This document shows, piece by piece, positions 9,180-17,356 of a stretch of DNA of 64,000 bases. The notes beneath the pieces are model-generated. The model was not told the origin of the DNA and did not search any database. It worked only from the letters and a program-made list of their open reading frames with translations. The stretch spans positions 1 to 64,000 of the IMG/VR virus record IMGVR_UViG_3300028844_003294; one strand, written 5' to 3'. Every line of letters begins with the position of its first letter. The stretch's first letter is position 1. A program made the position numbers and the translations under genes. The DNA is from a virus.

Positions 9180-9499
9180 TTTACAAATAATCCTTTTAGT
9201 GATTTACCTTTGGCCATATCACCATTAAAGGTCATTTGTCCGCCCATTACTAATCCCATAGGATTAGCACCATTTACAAACATGTCAATCATGACATTTT
9301 TGTTTGCAAAGCCTACTGTAATATCTGCTGTATCCAAGTAGCCTTCTTCAAGTGCAACTGTGGAATTATGCACTCGTACATTAAATTTTCCATTACTTAC
9401 ACCTAATACATTTACGTTGATATCAACATCAACATCTTTTGATTTATCTTCGTTTAGATTTGTTGTAAGTGTATTTCTTATACTATCTATGTCTAACAT
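9176..9499 (-). CDS. SCP2-like sterol-transfer domain protein
   Basis: A 107 aa protein whose C-terminal half, ANPMGLVMGGQMTFNGDMAK followed by GKSLKGLFVK, matches the end of SCP2 (sterol carrier protein 2) domains, where a G-K/Q-x-x-x-x-G-D pattern precedes a short amphipathic helix. SCP2 domains bind lipids or other hydrophobic ligands, so it could carry a hydrophobic substrate. The start at 9499 is chosen because AAGGAG lies 7 nt upstream and the ATG forms TAATG with the previous stop; a longer reading to 9529 lacks such support. An SCP2-like protein in a phage operon is unusual. Confidence 0.65.
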   Translation of the reverse strand: MLDIDSIRNTLTTNLNEDKSKDVDVDINVNVLGVSNGKFNVRVHNSTVALEEGYLDTADITVGFANKNVMIDMFVNGANPMGLVMGGQMTFNGDMAKGKSLKGLFVK

Positions 9500-9747
9500 T
9501 ATGTCTCCTTTGGGTAGCCTTCGTACCACTCTTTGATTGTGTTTACTCTTACATCACGCCATGCATTTTTATCTAATGCATACATAATAATTGTGTCGCT
9601 CATACTGTCATACTTTTTAATTTCGAGTGTGAAGTCGCCAAGTGCTGGATTAAGTGTACACGGCATTGTTCGAATTTCGCCTGTGCCTATTTTTTCAAAA
9701 ACTATTGTTACCACACCTGACTTTAATGCTTGTAGTAATTTATCCAT
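9499..9747 (-). CDS. Small Sm-like/SH3-barrel protein (WYL_2, DUF2693-like)
   Basis: An 82 aa protein with LLQALKSGVVTIVFEKIGTG, an IRTMPCTLNP strand and a C-terminal NAWRDVRVNTIKEWYEG. This order (first strands changing TF-x-K-x-G-x-x-R-x-M-x-C-T-L, last strands ending W-R-x-F/V-R-V) fits the small phage family described as WYL_2 Sm-like SH3 barrel. It is common in T4-like marine phages and of unknown role, possibly nucleic-acid binding. Stop and next start overlap as TAATG. Confidence 0.6.
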   Translation of the reverse strand: MDKLLQALKSGVVTIVFEKIGTGEIRTMPCTLNPALGDFTLEIKKYDSMSDTIIMYALDKNAWRDVRVNTIKEWYEGYPKET

Positions 9748-11377
9748 TTAATGCATCTGCCTCCTCACAGATAAACCAGAAGTCGTGCATCTCTGGAAAT
9801 GTTGCTAAAAAGTTTGTGTGTCTGCGTCTATCATGTTCTGTAAAAAATTTATAAAAGTCTGCTCTGTTTCTAATAAGTTCTTCATGTGGTAATTCTTTTT
9901 TCATTAAATCTAAATTACGTTTTGCTTTTGCTATTTCAAAATCTTTAAATCCTCTGTAGTCTACATAGTCTTCGTTTGCCTTGTGTGATTCCATAAACTG
10001 TATTGCTTCTTCCAAATAACTTTGATATTCGCTTGGTAGCACTTGTATTGTTTGCCATGCAGGATTTCTTAATACAGGAATATCAAACCATATACGTTGT
10101 TCTGGTACTTCCCACCCCATTGCATATTGATTTTCCTTACTCCACTTTTCTCTAAGTTCTAGTATGCCTTCTAAGAATTCTTTAAAACTTGTTACACTTA
10201 AACAATTGAATGTATTGATAAAATTTATACTTGTGAATCTAGTTTCGTCTAAAAATCTATGACAGTTATTCCATACTGTATCAAACTTCATGCCATTACG
10301 CATATACTCTGCTTGTTCTCCCCAACCATCAAGACTACAGAATACACTAAAGTTATGATATGCTTTATCGTTGTATTCATATATGTATGTAAAACTATTG
10401 TTGTCTTGCTCTTCGCATTGACCTACTTGTAAAAATGTTTGCGGTATCTCATGCCTTTCTATAACAGGTAATTCACTATCATGATAACGTTTAGCATCTT
10501 CACCTATAATATAATGTTGCCATGTTTGCCAATCAGTACCGTCTAGAGGATCTTTAACATACACTTCTGCACCATGTTGTACGTCATCTAATTTTTTAAC
10601 ACTTGTTAAAAATCTTTCAAACAATGCATCGTTGACTGGGCACATATTTGATGTAATGCTTAATTCTAAATCTTTATTTGGATTATCATATACATAGTCT
10701 AATACCAAGAATGTATTTTTATCCATGAGTGGCTCGCCACCTGTCATACGAAACACTCTTAATGTTTTGTACATTTCAGGCCACCATTTCCAAAATGCAG
10801 TAACGTATGGATTGTCATCTTGTCTTACTTTAAGTGGCATAAGACCTTTGCTGTTTAAACTTTGTATATTATTGTGTGGAGCAGTTGTAGGATATTCTCC
10901 ATGCTCGTCTATCTCTTCTTGCCATGCTGTACTTAAATGTGGACTGCAATAACTACACTTAAAGTTACATGCTTGGTTAAAGTTTACTTCTACATAACGT
11001 GGGTTGATGTTGCCACTGGCACCAGCATCCATGATATCTTCTTTGCTTTCTTGTGCCCAGTACTCTCCACTACGATATACTCTATCACTTCTTGCACCTG
11101 TATCTTCTATGTTCCAGCAGTAACTACAACCATCGGGCCTTTCGCCTTTGAGCATTTGTCTACGTTGCTCTTTTTTCTCTTCTGTGTTGTGTAATGCCGT
11201 AATATTTTTATCTAGTTCTTCTAATGGAATTTTATGTGTAGGTGGGTGATAACAACTATGTGTCATGCCGTTTGTTAAATGCATAGACACTTGACTCCAC
11301 TTTGCATAACACATCGTAGGACTTATTGTGTCTAGTTGTTGTTTGGCCTTATCTGCGGCCTGATCGTATATACTCAT
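9740..11377 (-). CDS. Radical SAM protein 3
   Basis: A 545 aa paralogue of radical SAM protein 2. The core motif is C137, C141, C144 in FNQACNFKCSYCSPHLSTAW, followed by MTGGEPLMDK. The N-terminal cluster (C23-YAKW, C42-YHPPTHKI, C84-SYCW) is nearly superimposable on that of the 5576-7237 product. It has an insertion of roughly 60 residues between the GGEPLM strand and the SLDGWGEQAEYMRNG segment. I start at the ATG at 11377, which overlaps the upstream stop as TAATG; a TTG at 11383 also opens the frame. The substrate is unknown. Confidence 0.85.
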   Translation of the reverse strand: MSIYDQAADKAKQQLDTISPTMCYAKWSQVSMHLTNGMTHSCYHPPTHKIPLEELDKNITALHNTEEKKEQRRQMLKGERPDGCSYCWNIEDTGARSDRVYRSGEYWAQESKEDIMDAGASGNINPRYVEVNFNQACNFKCSYCSPHLSTAWQEEIDEHGEYPTTAPHNNIQSLNSKGLMPLKVRQDDNPYVTAFWKWWPEMYKTLRVFRMTGGEPLMDKNTFLVLDYVYDNPNKDLELSITSNMCPVNDALFERFLTSVKKLDDVQHGAEVYVKDPLDGTDWQTWQHYIIGEDAKRYHDSELPVIERHEIPQTFLQVGQCEEQDNNSFTYIYEYNDKAYHNFSVFCSLDGWGEQAEYMRNGMKFDTVWNNCHRFLDETRFTSINFINTFNCLSVTSFKEFLEGILELREKWSKENQYAMGWEVPEQRIWFDIPVLRNPAWQTIQVLPSEYQSYLEEAIQFMESHKANEDYVDYRGFKDFEIAKAKRNLDLMKKELPHEELIRNRADFYKFFTEHDRRRHTNFLATFPEMHDFWFICEEADALNG

Positions 11378-11538
11378 TACCAATTATGAATTATGTTTGC
11401 CATAATAAAAAATGCACACACTACATTCACTGTAACAACAAAAGTTCTTATAATTGCTACATGATTATCGTAGTCAGCAGTTTTGTCATCTGAAAAACTA
11501 CCTATTGCATATTTCCATATGGTCCAAACTTTTTTCAT
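11377..11538 (-). CDS. Small single-span membrane protein
   Basis: A 53 aa protein with one membrane segment (IIRTFVVTVNVVCAFFIMANII, in part) near its C-terminus and a charged N-terminal part (KKVWTIWKYAIGSFSDDK). The ATG at 11538 overlaps the stop of the preceding gene as ATGA; a longer reading to 11598 would run back into that gene and is rejected. Similar tiny proteins occur in marine T4-like phages with no assigned role; a holin-type function is possible but unsupported. Confidence 0.65.
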   Translation of the reverse strand: MKKVWTIWKYAIGSFSDDKTADYDNHVAIIRTFVVTVNVVCAFFIMANIIHNW

Positions 11539-12539
11539 TGAATTAAACCGTTTTCTAATAGTTCTTGTATTTGTTTTTCTCTTACCATGGCACCCCAACG
11601 TCTTGGATTTACAAATGTCTTTTTAAAGAATTTACTCATTTGTACATCTGGGTCAAACAACATCATTTCATTTATGTCATCATTAAGTCTGCGTCCTAGA
11701 ACACATACTTCTTTAAATAGCATATTACTATCCCAATCTAATTTTGTATAGCGACATGTTTTATCGTTCATACCATCGAACTTTGGTGCTACTTCATTAT
11801 AGAAGAAATCTTTAAACCATTCAAAGTCAGATATTTGATTAGTGTCCCAATCACTTAGTACTGCCATCTCACAACCAAGTCTTGCTCCGTAGATAGCCCA
11901 CAAGCCATTCTCTACATCACTGCCAATGTTACACCATGTCTGCAGTCTGTTATAATTACCATACCAAATTTTTTGTATAAACTCATCTGGTTTTACTCTT
12001 ACACCTTGATCCAAACTCATTTTAACTCCTTCCCTAAAACCTGCTCTAAAGGCCTGGAAAGGTGAAGCAGTTTGATGTACTTCACTAAAGGTATCGTTAA
12101 GTTGTATGTAATTTAACTTCCAACAAAACTCCATGCCCTCGCCGTCTGTTGCGGCTTCATGTGTATTGATTGTTTTAGTATATTCTGTAGGCCAGCATTT
12201 AAGTCCGCCATTGCCGTATACTAAACCATTTAAAATATTTTTAGCATTCCAACTGAAGATACTTTCTGATATGTTATTGCCATCGTGATCGGTATCTGGT
12301 ACATCTAATACTTGCTCGAAAAAGTCATCCATAACAATATTGTCACCATCAACTGTGATAAAACGATCTGTTTCAGATTGATTTGCGGCGGCCTTATGTG
12401 CGGCATCGAAACCTTTGACTCCGTGTACACGTTTAGCCCACGGTACTTTGTTAAGTAAGTCTGCCCAATGTTCTTCTGCATTAGGTTCATCATATGAGAT
12501 ATAAAAAATGTCTAATTCTGTTACGTCTATTTTTGCCAT
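11535..12539 (-). CDS. Putative GT-A glycosyltransferase-like protein
   Basis: A 334 aa soluble protein. The N-terminus LDIFYISYDEPNAEEHWADL leads into ITVDGDNIVMDDF, where DGDN matches the DxD motif that holds metal and nucleotide-sugar in GT-A enzymes, at about the expected residue (65-68). The remainder is rich in aromatic residues and has no membrane segment. Transfer of a sugar to an unknown acceptor is inferred. A late promoter lies 23 nt upstream, within the end of the preceding gene, so this gene may head a late transcript carrying the radical SAM/metK block. Confidence 0.6.
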   Translation of the reverse strand: MAKIDVTELDIFYISYDEPNAEEHWADLLNKVPWAKRVHGVKGFDAAHKAAANQSETDRFITVDGDNIVMDDFFEQVLDVPDTDHDGNNISESIFSWNAKNILNGLVYGNGGLKCWPTEYTKTINTHEAATDGEGMEFCWKLNYIQLNDTFSEVHQTASPFQAFRAGFREGVKMSLDQGVRVKPDEFIQKIWYGNYNRLQTWCNIGSDVENGLWAIYGARLGCEMAVLSDWDTNQISDFEWFKDFFYNEVAPKFDGMNDKTCRYTKLDWDSNMLFKEVCVLGRRLNDDINEMMLFDPDVQMSKFFKKTFVNPRRWGAMVREKQIQELLENGLIQ

Positions 12540-12549
12540 TTGTGTGTCC

Positions 12550-13161
12550 TTATGTTCTCACATATTTATCATATATTTTTGTGGTATATATACTAACGTC
12601 GATATTATCAATATTGTGGAACTTTTCTATTTGTTTTTCTTTATACAATTCTGCTAAGTTTATTGTAAACGTCTCTATAACAAAATGAGGGTCACCTTTT
12701 TCTGTTATATAAAATGATACCAAGCCATTCTTGGGTTTCTTGCTTATCACATTGCTATGTAATTTTACAATAAACGATTTATTGTTTAAGGAAACTTTAA
12801 CATCATATGAGTTAGCATTTCCTTTTAAAATCTCTGTGAGGAATTCTTTTTCTGTTTTTACTGTAGAGGTTTCAAATGTTTTTAGTTTTATATGACAAAC
12901 ATCATGTTCATCTTCTTCAATAGAAAACTGGGCAACACTTTTACCTTTATCTTCAAGTATTTTTACATCTCTTGTATTAAATTTATAGACCTTTAGTTTA
13001 GCATATTTAGGATCATGTGTCAAGTCTTCATATGACTTTGCATGTATATCACCTGCATTATCGTATGCAATGTATGTAAATTCTGTTTGTGATTTTACCA
13101 CCTCTGCTAACGAACCTTGTTCTGCTTTTAGTTGTGCTAGTCTTTCTCCTGGTGTTGTCAT
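12550..13161 (-). CDS. Hypothetical protein
   Basis: A 203 aa hydrophilic, lysine- and glutamate-rich protein I do not recognise. AGGAG sits 8 nt before the ATG, inside the final codons of the preceding gene. No membrane segment, signal peptide or metal motif is visible. It separates the late promoter at 12563 from the upstream glycosyltransferase-like genes and is co-directional with all of them. Confidence 0.55.
   Translation of the reverse strand: MTTPGERLAQLKAEQGSLAEVVKSQTEFTYIAYDNAGDIHAKSYEDLTHDPKYAKLKVYKFNTRDVKILEDKGKSVAQFSIEEDEHDVCHIKLKTFETSTVKTEKEFLTEILKGNANSYDVKVSLNNKSFIVKLHSNVISKKPKNGLVSFYITEKGDPHFVIETFTINLAELYKEKQIEKFHNIDNIDVSIYTTKIYDKYVRT
12563..12570 (-). promoter_or_regulatory. 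T4-type late promoter (GATAAATA)
   Basis: The minus strand reads GATAAATA, ending 23 nt before the ATG at 12539. It lies in the last codons of the hypothetical gene at 12550-13161, so it is an internal promoter in the block. Confidence 0.65.
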
Positions 13162-13162
13162 A

Positions 13163-14461
13163 TTATGCTCCTAACCATTTTTGTATGTTCTTAGAATTTA
13201 GTTGAGATGTTTCTATAATGTTACTTGGTTGTAGTATTAAATCTTTGTCCATAAGTTCAATAAACTTTGTGAGTCTCATATAATTTCTATATAGTCTTTC
13301 ATGCAATGTTGCTTCATGCTTTTTCCAATGATTCAATACTTCGTCAAAGTTTTTTATAACTGAATTATATATTACATGTGTTTGCTTAATTGCTCTTTCT
13401 ACAGGATCGTCTATTTGATCGTATAAGTCGTAATCAATAATATCTTTAAACATATCGAATCCTAATGACTCCATATATGCATTTATGCCTTTCTGCCCCA
13501 TAATATTTACTGGTTGTAAGTTTAGAATAGGTAATATAGTTTTTTCTGTAATAAACATAGAGTCACCATGGATTTCAGATTCAGCACTCATTATAAAAAA
13601 TGATGATTGATATGTCTTAGTTGCAAATGGCATCCTCATGCCCAACTCTGGAGGATAGTTCTTTTCAATATCCATGTGCATCTCTGCTGGTGCTAATTCT
13701 TGTTTTCTGTTCTTAAAACTTTTTATTATATCTATTGCAAATTCATCGTTTTGATATGCTTTGGGTATTATAATTTCTCTAGCAACTTCATCAGATTGCC
13801 CAAAATCATTTATTGTACAGTTAGGATTATTGTCCCAAAAGCCTATCCTTTTTGCTTCAATGTAAAATGCTAATCTATTATCTTTTGCTCTAGACATTAA
13901 ATTACAAATAGGATATTCCACATATCTTAAATCTGTTAGTACATGTTTTCTGTCGTGCAATTCTCCAAAGCGATCATATCTTACCCATTCGTCTATGTCC
14001 AAAGGGTGTTTTTTACATGATACTAACCATGTATTAGCAACAAACTTTTCAAACTTTGTTTTATAAGTTTTATCGAGATTAAAATTAAATCCGGCATCAA
14101 TTAAATAAAATTTTTCTATCCCTACGTCTATACATATTTCATCTAACAGTTCTAAAATATTATATATTATCATATGATTTTCATGTGCTGTATATTTAAT
14201 AGTTTCATGGTTTACATATAATATTGGTTTAAGATTATTTTGCTTTGCACATACTAATGCTTCTTTAAGCCATGAAATATCTGCTAATTTTATATCGTAT
14301 GAGTCCTCTAAATTCTTATTAAATACTACCCAAGTACCATCTTTAAGCAGTCCTATTTCTAATTGCCCAATGGTTGTTTTCCAGTCACCTTCAAATTCTT
14401 CTAGTAGAGCTTTAGCACTACTCTTAAACATACATATTGTAAGTGATTTACCTTCTAGCAT
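13163..14461 (-). CDS. SEK-motif protein 3, possible glycosyltransferase-like protein
   Basis: A 432 aa third member of the [ST]EK family. The shared blocks are SSFFIMSAESEIHGDSMF, FITEKTILPILNLQPVNIMG and LGFDMFKDIIDYDLYDQI. It is more diverged than the pair at 338-2967, and lies next to two DxD glycosyltransferase-like genes. The start overlaps the preceding gene by 14 nt. The N-terminal half is lysine rich and shares little with its paralogues. The activity is unknown. Confidence 0.6.
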   Translation of the reverse strand: MLEGKSLTICMFKSSAKALLEEFEGDWKTTIGQLEIGLLKDGTWVVFNKNLEDSYDIKLADISWLKEALVCAKQNNLKPILYVNHETIKYTAHENHMIIYNILELLDEICIDVGIEKFYLIDAGFNFNLDKTYKTKFEKFVANTWLVSCKKHPLDIDEWVRYDRFGELHDRKHVLTDLRYVEYPICNLMSRAKDNRLAFYIEAKRIGFWDNNPNCTINDFGQSDEVAREIIIPKAYQNDEFAIDIIKSFKNRKQELAPAEMHMDIEKNYPPELGMRMPFATKTYQSSFFIMSAESEIHGDSMFITEKTILPILNLQPVNIMGQKGINAYMESLGFDMFKDIIDYDLYDQIDDPVERAIKQTHVIYNSVIKNFDEVLNHWKKHEATLHERLYRNYMRLTKFIELMDKDLILQPSNIIETSQLNSKNIQKWLGA

Positions 14462-15314
14462 AATTCTCTTCTAATTGTTTTATCATATCTTTTGTAAGCC
14501 ATGTTTTTTCTACATAGTGAAATGGATATGTAATTTGAAAGTTACCAATTTTAAAATTTTTATAATCTTTGTAATATGTAGGTAATGTTTTTGTCCAGTC
14601 GTCTTCTATTATACTAGTAGGTATGTTTTGTACTTTGCTTTTCATATGTATAAATGTTGGTAACTCTGTCATGTGATCTGCGGTACATTCGTCTTCAATT
14701 CCTAATATCTTCATTGCTAAACTAAATGCCACATCGCCACTTAATTTATCTGGTTTACCTTTTGGCATATATTTAAAATAAAATCTTTCCCAATTTTCAA
14801 ATATAATTTGTACCATTTTAAAAAATTCTGTAGCCATATCGCTTTTTTTAAAATAGAAAAATGCTGTATATACATTAGCCATTTTATTTGCTTTTAAATC
14901 TTTTCTATGGAACGTATCGTATATAAGTTCGTTTCTATAAGTGTGTACATTAGTACATGCCCATATATCTTTATCACTTAGTGTGTCCCACCAATGGCTA
15001 ACATCAGTTGGAAACAGCATATCAGTATCTAGTATTACTGTTTCATCATAAGGTGTCATGTAGTAATATTTCCACTTGTTGTTTATCTTCCATTGTGAAT
15101 CTTGTGCTTCATCTGTCCATGGTATATCTACTATGTGATCAAACACCTTCTTGTGTTTTGCAGTTACTAGTTTCTTAGTCTTGTTGTCAACACATACTGT
15201 TAGATTGCACACAGTCGTCTGTGTTAGTTTTAAATTAAGTGCGAGTGCATACGCCTGCTCTAAGTAATCAACTGTGTCGTTGTTTTGTGCTATTACTATA
15301 TAACCTTTAGACAT
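14448..15314 (-). CDS. Putative GT-A glycosyltransferase 1
   Basis: A 288 aa protein resembling nucleotide-sugar transferases of the GT8/GT2 type. It begins GYIVIAQNNDTVDYLEQAYA, and YDETVILDTDMLFPTDVSHW supplies the DxD motif (DTD). Later motifs include YTAFFYFKKSD and an HMKSKVQ segment in the place of the second metal ligand. The product at 16463-17356 follows the same plan (FAHNNEEIDYFKLA, ILIDADYLIL, ATVVYFKKSNYA), so the two are paralogues. It probably adds sugars to a glycan or virion protein. It overlaps the small gene upstream and the SEK-motif gene downstream. Confidence 0.75.
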   Translation of the reverse strand: MSKGYIVIAQNNDTVDYLEQAYALALNLKLTQTTVCNLTVCVDNKTKKLVTAKHKKVFDHIVDIPWTDEAQDSQWKINNKWKYYYMTPYDETVILDTDMLFPTDVSHWWDTLSDKDIWACTNVHTYRNELIYDTFHRKDLKANKMANVYTAFFYFKKSDMATEFFKMVQIIFENWERFYFKYMPKGKPDKLSGDVAFSLAMKILGIEDECTADHMTELPTFIHMKSKVQNIPTSIIEDDWTKTLPTYYKDYKNFKIGNFQITYPFHYVEKTWLTKDMIKQLEENYARR

Positions 15315-15483
15315 CTATCTTTTTCCATGTTTCTTTAAACAAACAAAAACGGTCTTGTCCATCATCTGTTTTGTATATAAACTGCATTCCTAACATTTGT
15401 ATTACAATACCTTCAAACTTACCGTTTAAACTGCATGTATGCTCTATGCGGTCTCCTAATTCTGGTCTCTTTTGTTTACCCAA
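15307..15483 (-). CDS. Small protein with TTG start
   Basis: A 58 aa open frame fills the gap between two genes: TTG at 15483, stop at 15307. GAGG precedes the TTG by 6 nt, the start overlaps the upstream stop, and its stop overlaps the next ATG by 8 nt, the same packing as the rest of the operon. The product is small and charged, with the segments KRPELGDRIEH and FEGIVIQMLGMQFIYK followed by DGQDRFCLF, suggestive of a small beta barrel. No alternative ATG lies near the N-terminus. Function unknown. Confidence 0.6.
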   Translation of the reverse strand: MGKQKRPELGDRIEHTCSLNGKFEGIVIQMLGMQFIYKTDDGQDRFCLFKETWKKIDV

Positions 15484-15703
15484 TTGTAACCTCTGCTTCT
15501 GTTTCTATTACAACTCTAGCACCACATGGTAGCAATGGCTTGTCGTTACCACCATAAACAATTTTACTAGGCCCGTGTATTTCTACACTATGTCCGTATG
15601 TATTACTACGTCCTTCCTTGACTGTAATCACAGGCTCGTTAGTTCCGTGTTTTTTATTTGCACGAATCTTGTGCATGTTTACATGTATATATTTCTTTGC
15701 CAT
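15476..15703 (-). CDS. Small conserved phage protein
   Basis: A 75 aa basic protein beginning KKYIHVNMHKIRANKKHG and containing VEIHGPSKIVYG and CGARVVIETEAEV. Proteins of this shape recur in T4-like cyanophages as conserved hypotheticals. The composition (basic N-terminus, beta-rich C-terminus) suggests a nucleic-acid or structural binding role, but none is known to me. The ATG overlaps the previous stop as TAATG. Confidence 0.65.
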   Translation of the reverse strand: MAKKYIHVNMHKIRANKKHGTNEPVITVKEGRSNTYGHSVEIHGPSKIVYGGNDKPLLPCGARVVIETEAEVTIG

Positions 15704-16473
15704 TATATAATGCTCCTTGCATTTAAATGCGGTTCTATAAATTGTTCTGTATATTTTTTATGTCCTTCTTCCGACGGATGTTTATCGTCGTGTTCTTGCA
15801 ATAAATTTTCCTCTTTACACCACTCATACATTCCTGTGCTTATAAATTTATCCCAATTGATTAGTTCGTATAACCATTTTATATTTTCATTATTGATGTT
15901 AAAGGTTAGACTATCGTCAGTGAACCCACTCATAAAATAATCTATATTATGTAATTCTAAAAAGTTTTGTGTCCATAATATATTTTCTAATGTTGTTATT
16001 TCGCTAAATGTTCTGTTATTAAAATTTTTATACCAGGCAGTATTTAAATGTTGATATGGAAAATTTTCAATAGTGCTTGTTCCAGGCGATAAATTTATCC
16101 AACCACCCATATCTGTATATTGTGTATTAGGATGCAAAACATCTATTGGAGTTCTAATAAAATTTCTAGGTCCTATAGGTATATTAAATTTTGCAGGACG
16201 CCTAGCATCCTCACTATAAAAAGCATGCCTGTCTTGACCACTCCACATAACACCAACAATTAAATCTTTGCTTTCTTTTAAAAACTCTGATACACCATAT
16301 ATCAAAGTTCTTACTATCATAGAGTTGCCGGTTGCAAAAAACCCATAGTTGATTAAGTTTAAATTATACTTTGTTGCTAGTTGCTGTGGCCAAGCATTAA
16401 ATTTTTTATCTATACAAGGCAACTCGGTTTGTGTAAAAGAGCAACCAGATGTAATAAGAGTTTTATGTGACAT
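15703..16473 (-). CDS. SGNH/GDSL-type hydrolase-like protein
   Basis: A 256 aa protein with an N-terminal ITSGCSFTQTE block, where the serine of GCSF is the expected nucleophile, then FFATGNSMIVR as the G/N oxyanion block, and DDKHPSEEGHKKYTE near the C-terminus providing the D-x-x-H catalytic pair. This is the layout of SGNH esterases, which often remove acetyl groups from sugars. It lies between two glycosyltransferase-like genes, which fits glycan trimming or O-acetyl chemistry. No secretion signal is present. The start overlaps the upstream gene by 11 nt. Confidence 0.7.
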   Translation of the reverse strand: MSHKTLITSGCSFTQTELPCIDKKFNAWPQQLATKYNLNLINYGFFATGNSMIVRTLIYGVSEFLKESKDLIVGVMWSGQDRHAFYSEDARRPAKFNIPIGPRNFIRTPIDVLHPNTQYTDMGGWINLSPGTSTIENFPYQHLNTAWYKNFNNRTFSEITTLENILWTQNFLELHNIDYFMSGFTDDSLTFNINNENIKWLYELINWDKFISTGMYEWCKEENLLQEHDDKHPSEEGHKKYTEQFIEPHLNARSII

Positions 16474-17356
16474 GATTTATCAACTCCTCACTTACTCTGT
16501 TTATTGCCCATTTATTCATAACATGAATATCCATCTCCCTCCACTTACATAAGACGAAGTCGCCTAAACTCTTTGGCTTTTCTAAATAGAAAAGGATTTC
16601 ATTCTTTCGTGGTGACGAATGAATGTCATCGGTATCAAAGGTCTTATATAAGGAAGGGATAGGAAGTTGTGGTATAGCCTTATCTACAAACCCACCTAAC
16701 ATGTGAGCGGCTACACTAAAACTGTAATCATTTCTATACAGGCTCCCTGGCCATCTGTATAGATCTTGATAGTAATTGTTATTATCTCTAACGTGTTTTA
16801 CTGTGTTAAAAAATTGTTCTGCGTAATTAGATTTCTTAAAGTATACTACTGTTGCCCAATACATTTTGATGCCAAAAGGTGATAGCCTTTTTAATGATGG
16901 GTCATTTCTATCAGACATGATGTCTTCATAATGCCAATTCATCATTAGTTCATTTTCGTGACCCCAACAGTTATTTAATGTATTACTTAGTATTAAGTAA
17001 TCAGCATCAATTAGTATGGTTTCATCATACGGACTTAAATCGTATGCATCACATCTGTCTACATTGTAAAATGGCAATGTTTTATTTGTGTGGCTAGTAT
17101 CTTTGTATAATCTTCTGTTTGCATTCTTAAATGCTTTATCTTTTTCTGTAAATACAATATTAGATACTGCATTATCAATAAATTCTTTACCTACATTTTT
17201 TACATTGTAATCATAACTAAATTTATTAGTTACCACAGTTATATCATGTATACCTAAATTCTCTTTGATATAGTATGCGTTGATTACTGCTAACTTGAAA
17301 TAATCTATTTCTTCGTTATTGTGTGCAAATATTAAAATGCCTTTAGTTGTTGTCAT
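16463..17356 (-). CDS. Putative GT-A glycosyltransferase 2
   Basis: A 297 aa paralogue of the 14448-15314 product, with GILIFAHNNEEIDYFKLAV at the N-terminus and the DxD motif as DAD in YDETILIDADYLIL. Between them is a probable acceptor loop rich in lysine and asparagine. The ATG at 17356 is preferred over a TTG one codon upstream; both overlap the end of the preceding gene. Sugar donor and acceptor cannot be predicted. Confidence 0.75.
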   Translation of the reverse strand: MTTTKGILIFAHNNEEIDYFKLAVINAYYIKENLGIHDITVVTNKFSYDYNVKNVGKEFIDNAVSNIVFTEKDKAFKNANRRLYKDTSHTNKTLPFYNVDRCDAYDLSPYDETILIDADYLILSNTLNNCWGHENELMMNWHYEDIMSDRNDPSLKRLSPFGIKMYWATVVYFKKSNYAEQFFNTVKHVRDNNNYYQDLYRWPGSLYRNDYSFSVAAHMLGGFVDKAIPQLPIPSLYKTFDTDDIHSSPRKNEILFYLEKPKSLGDFVLCKWREMDIHVMNKWAINRVSEELINHVT

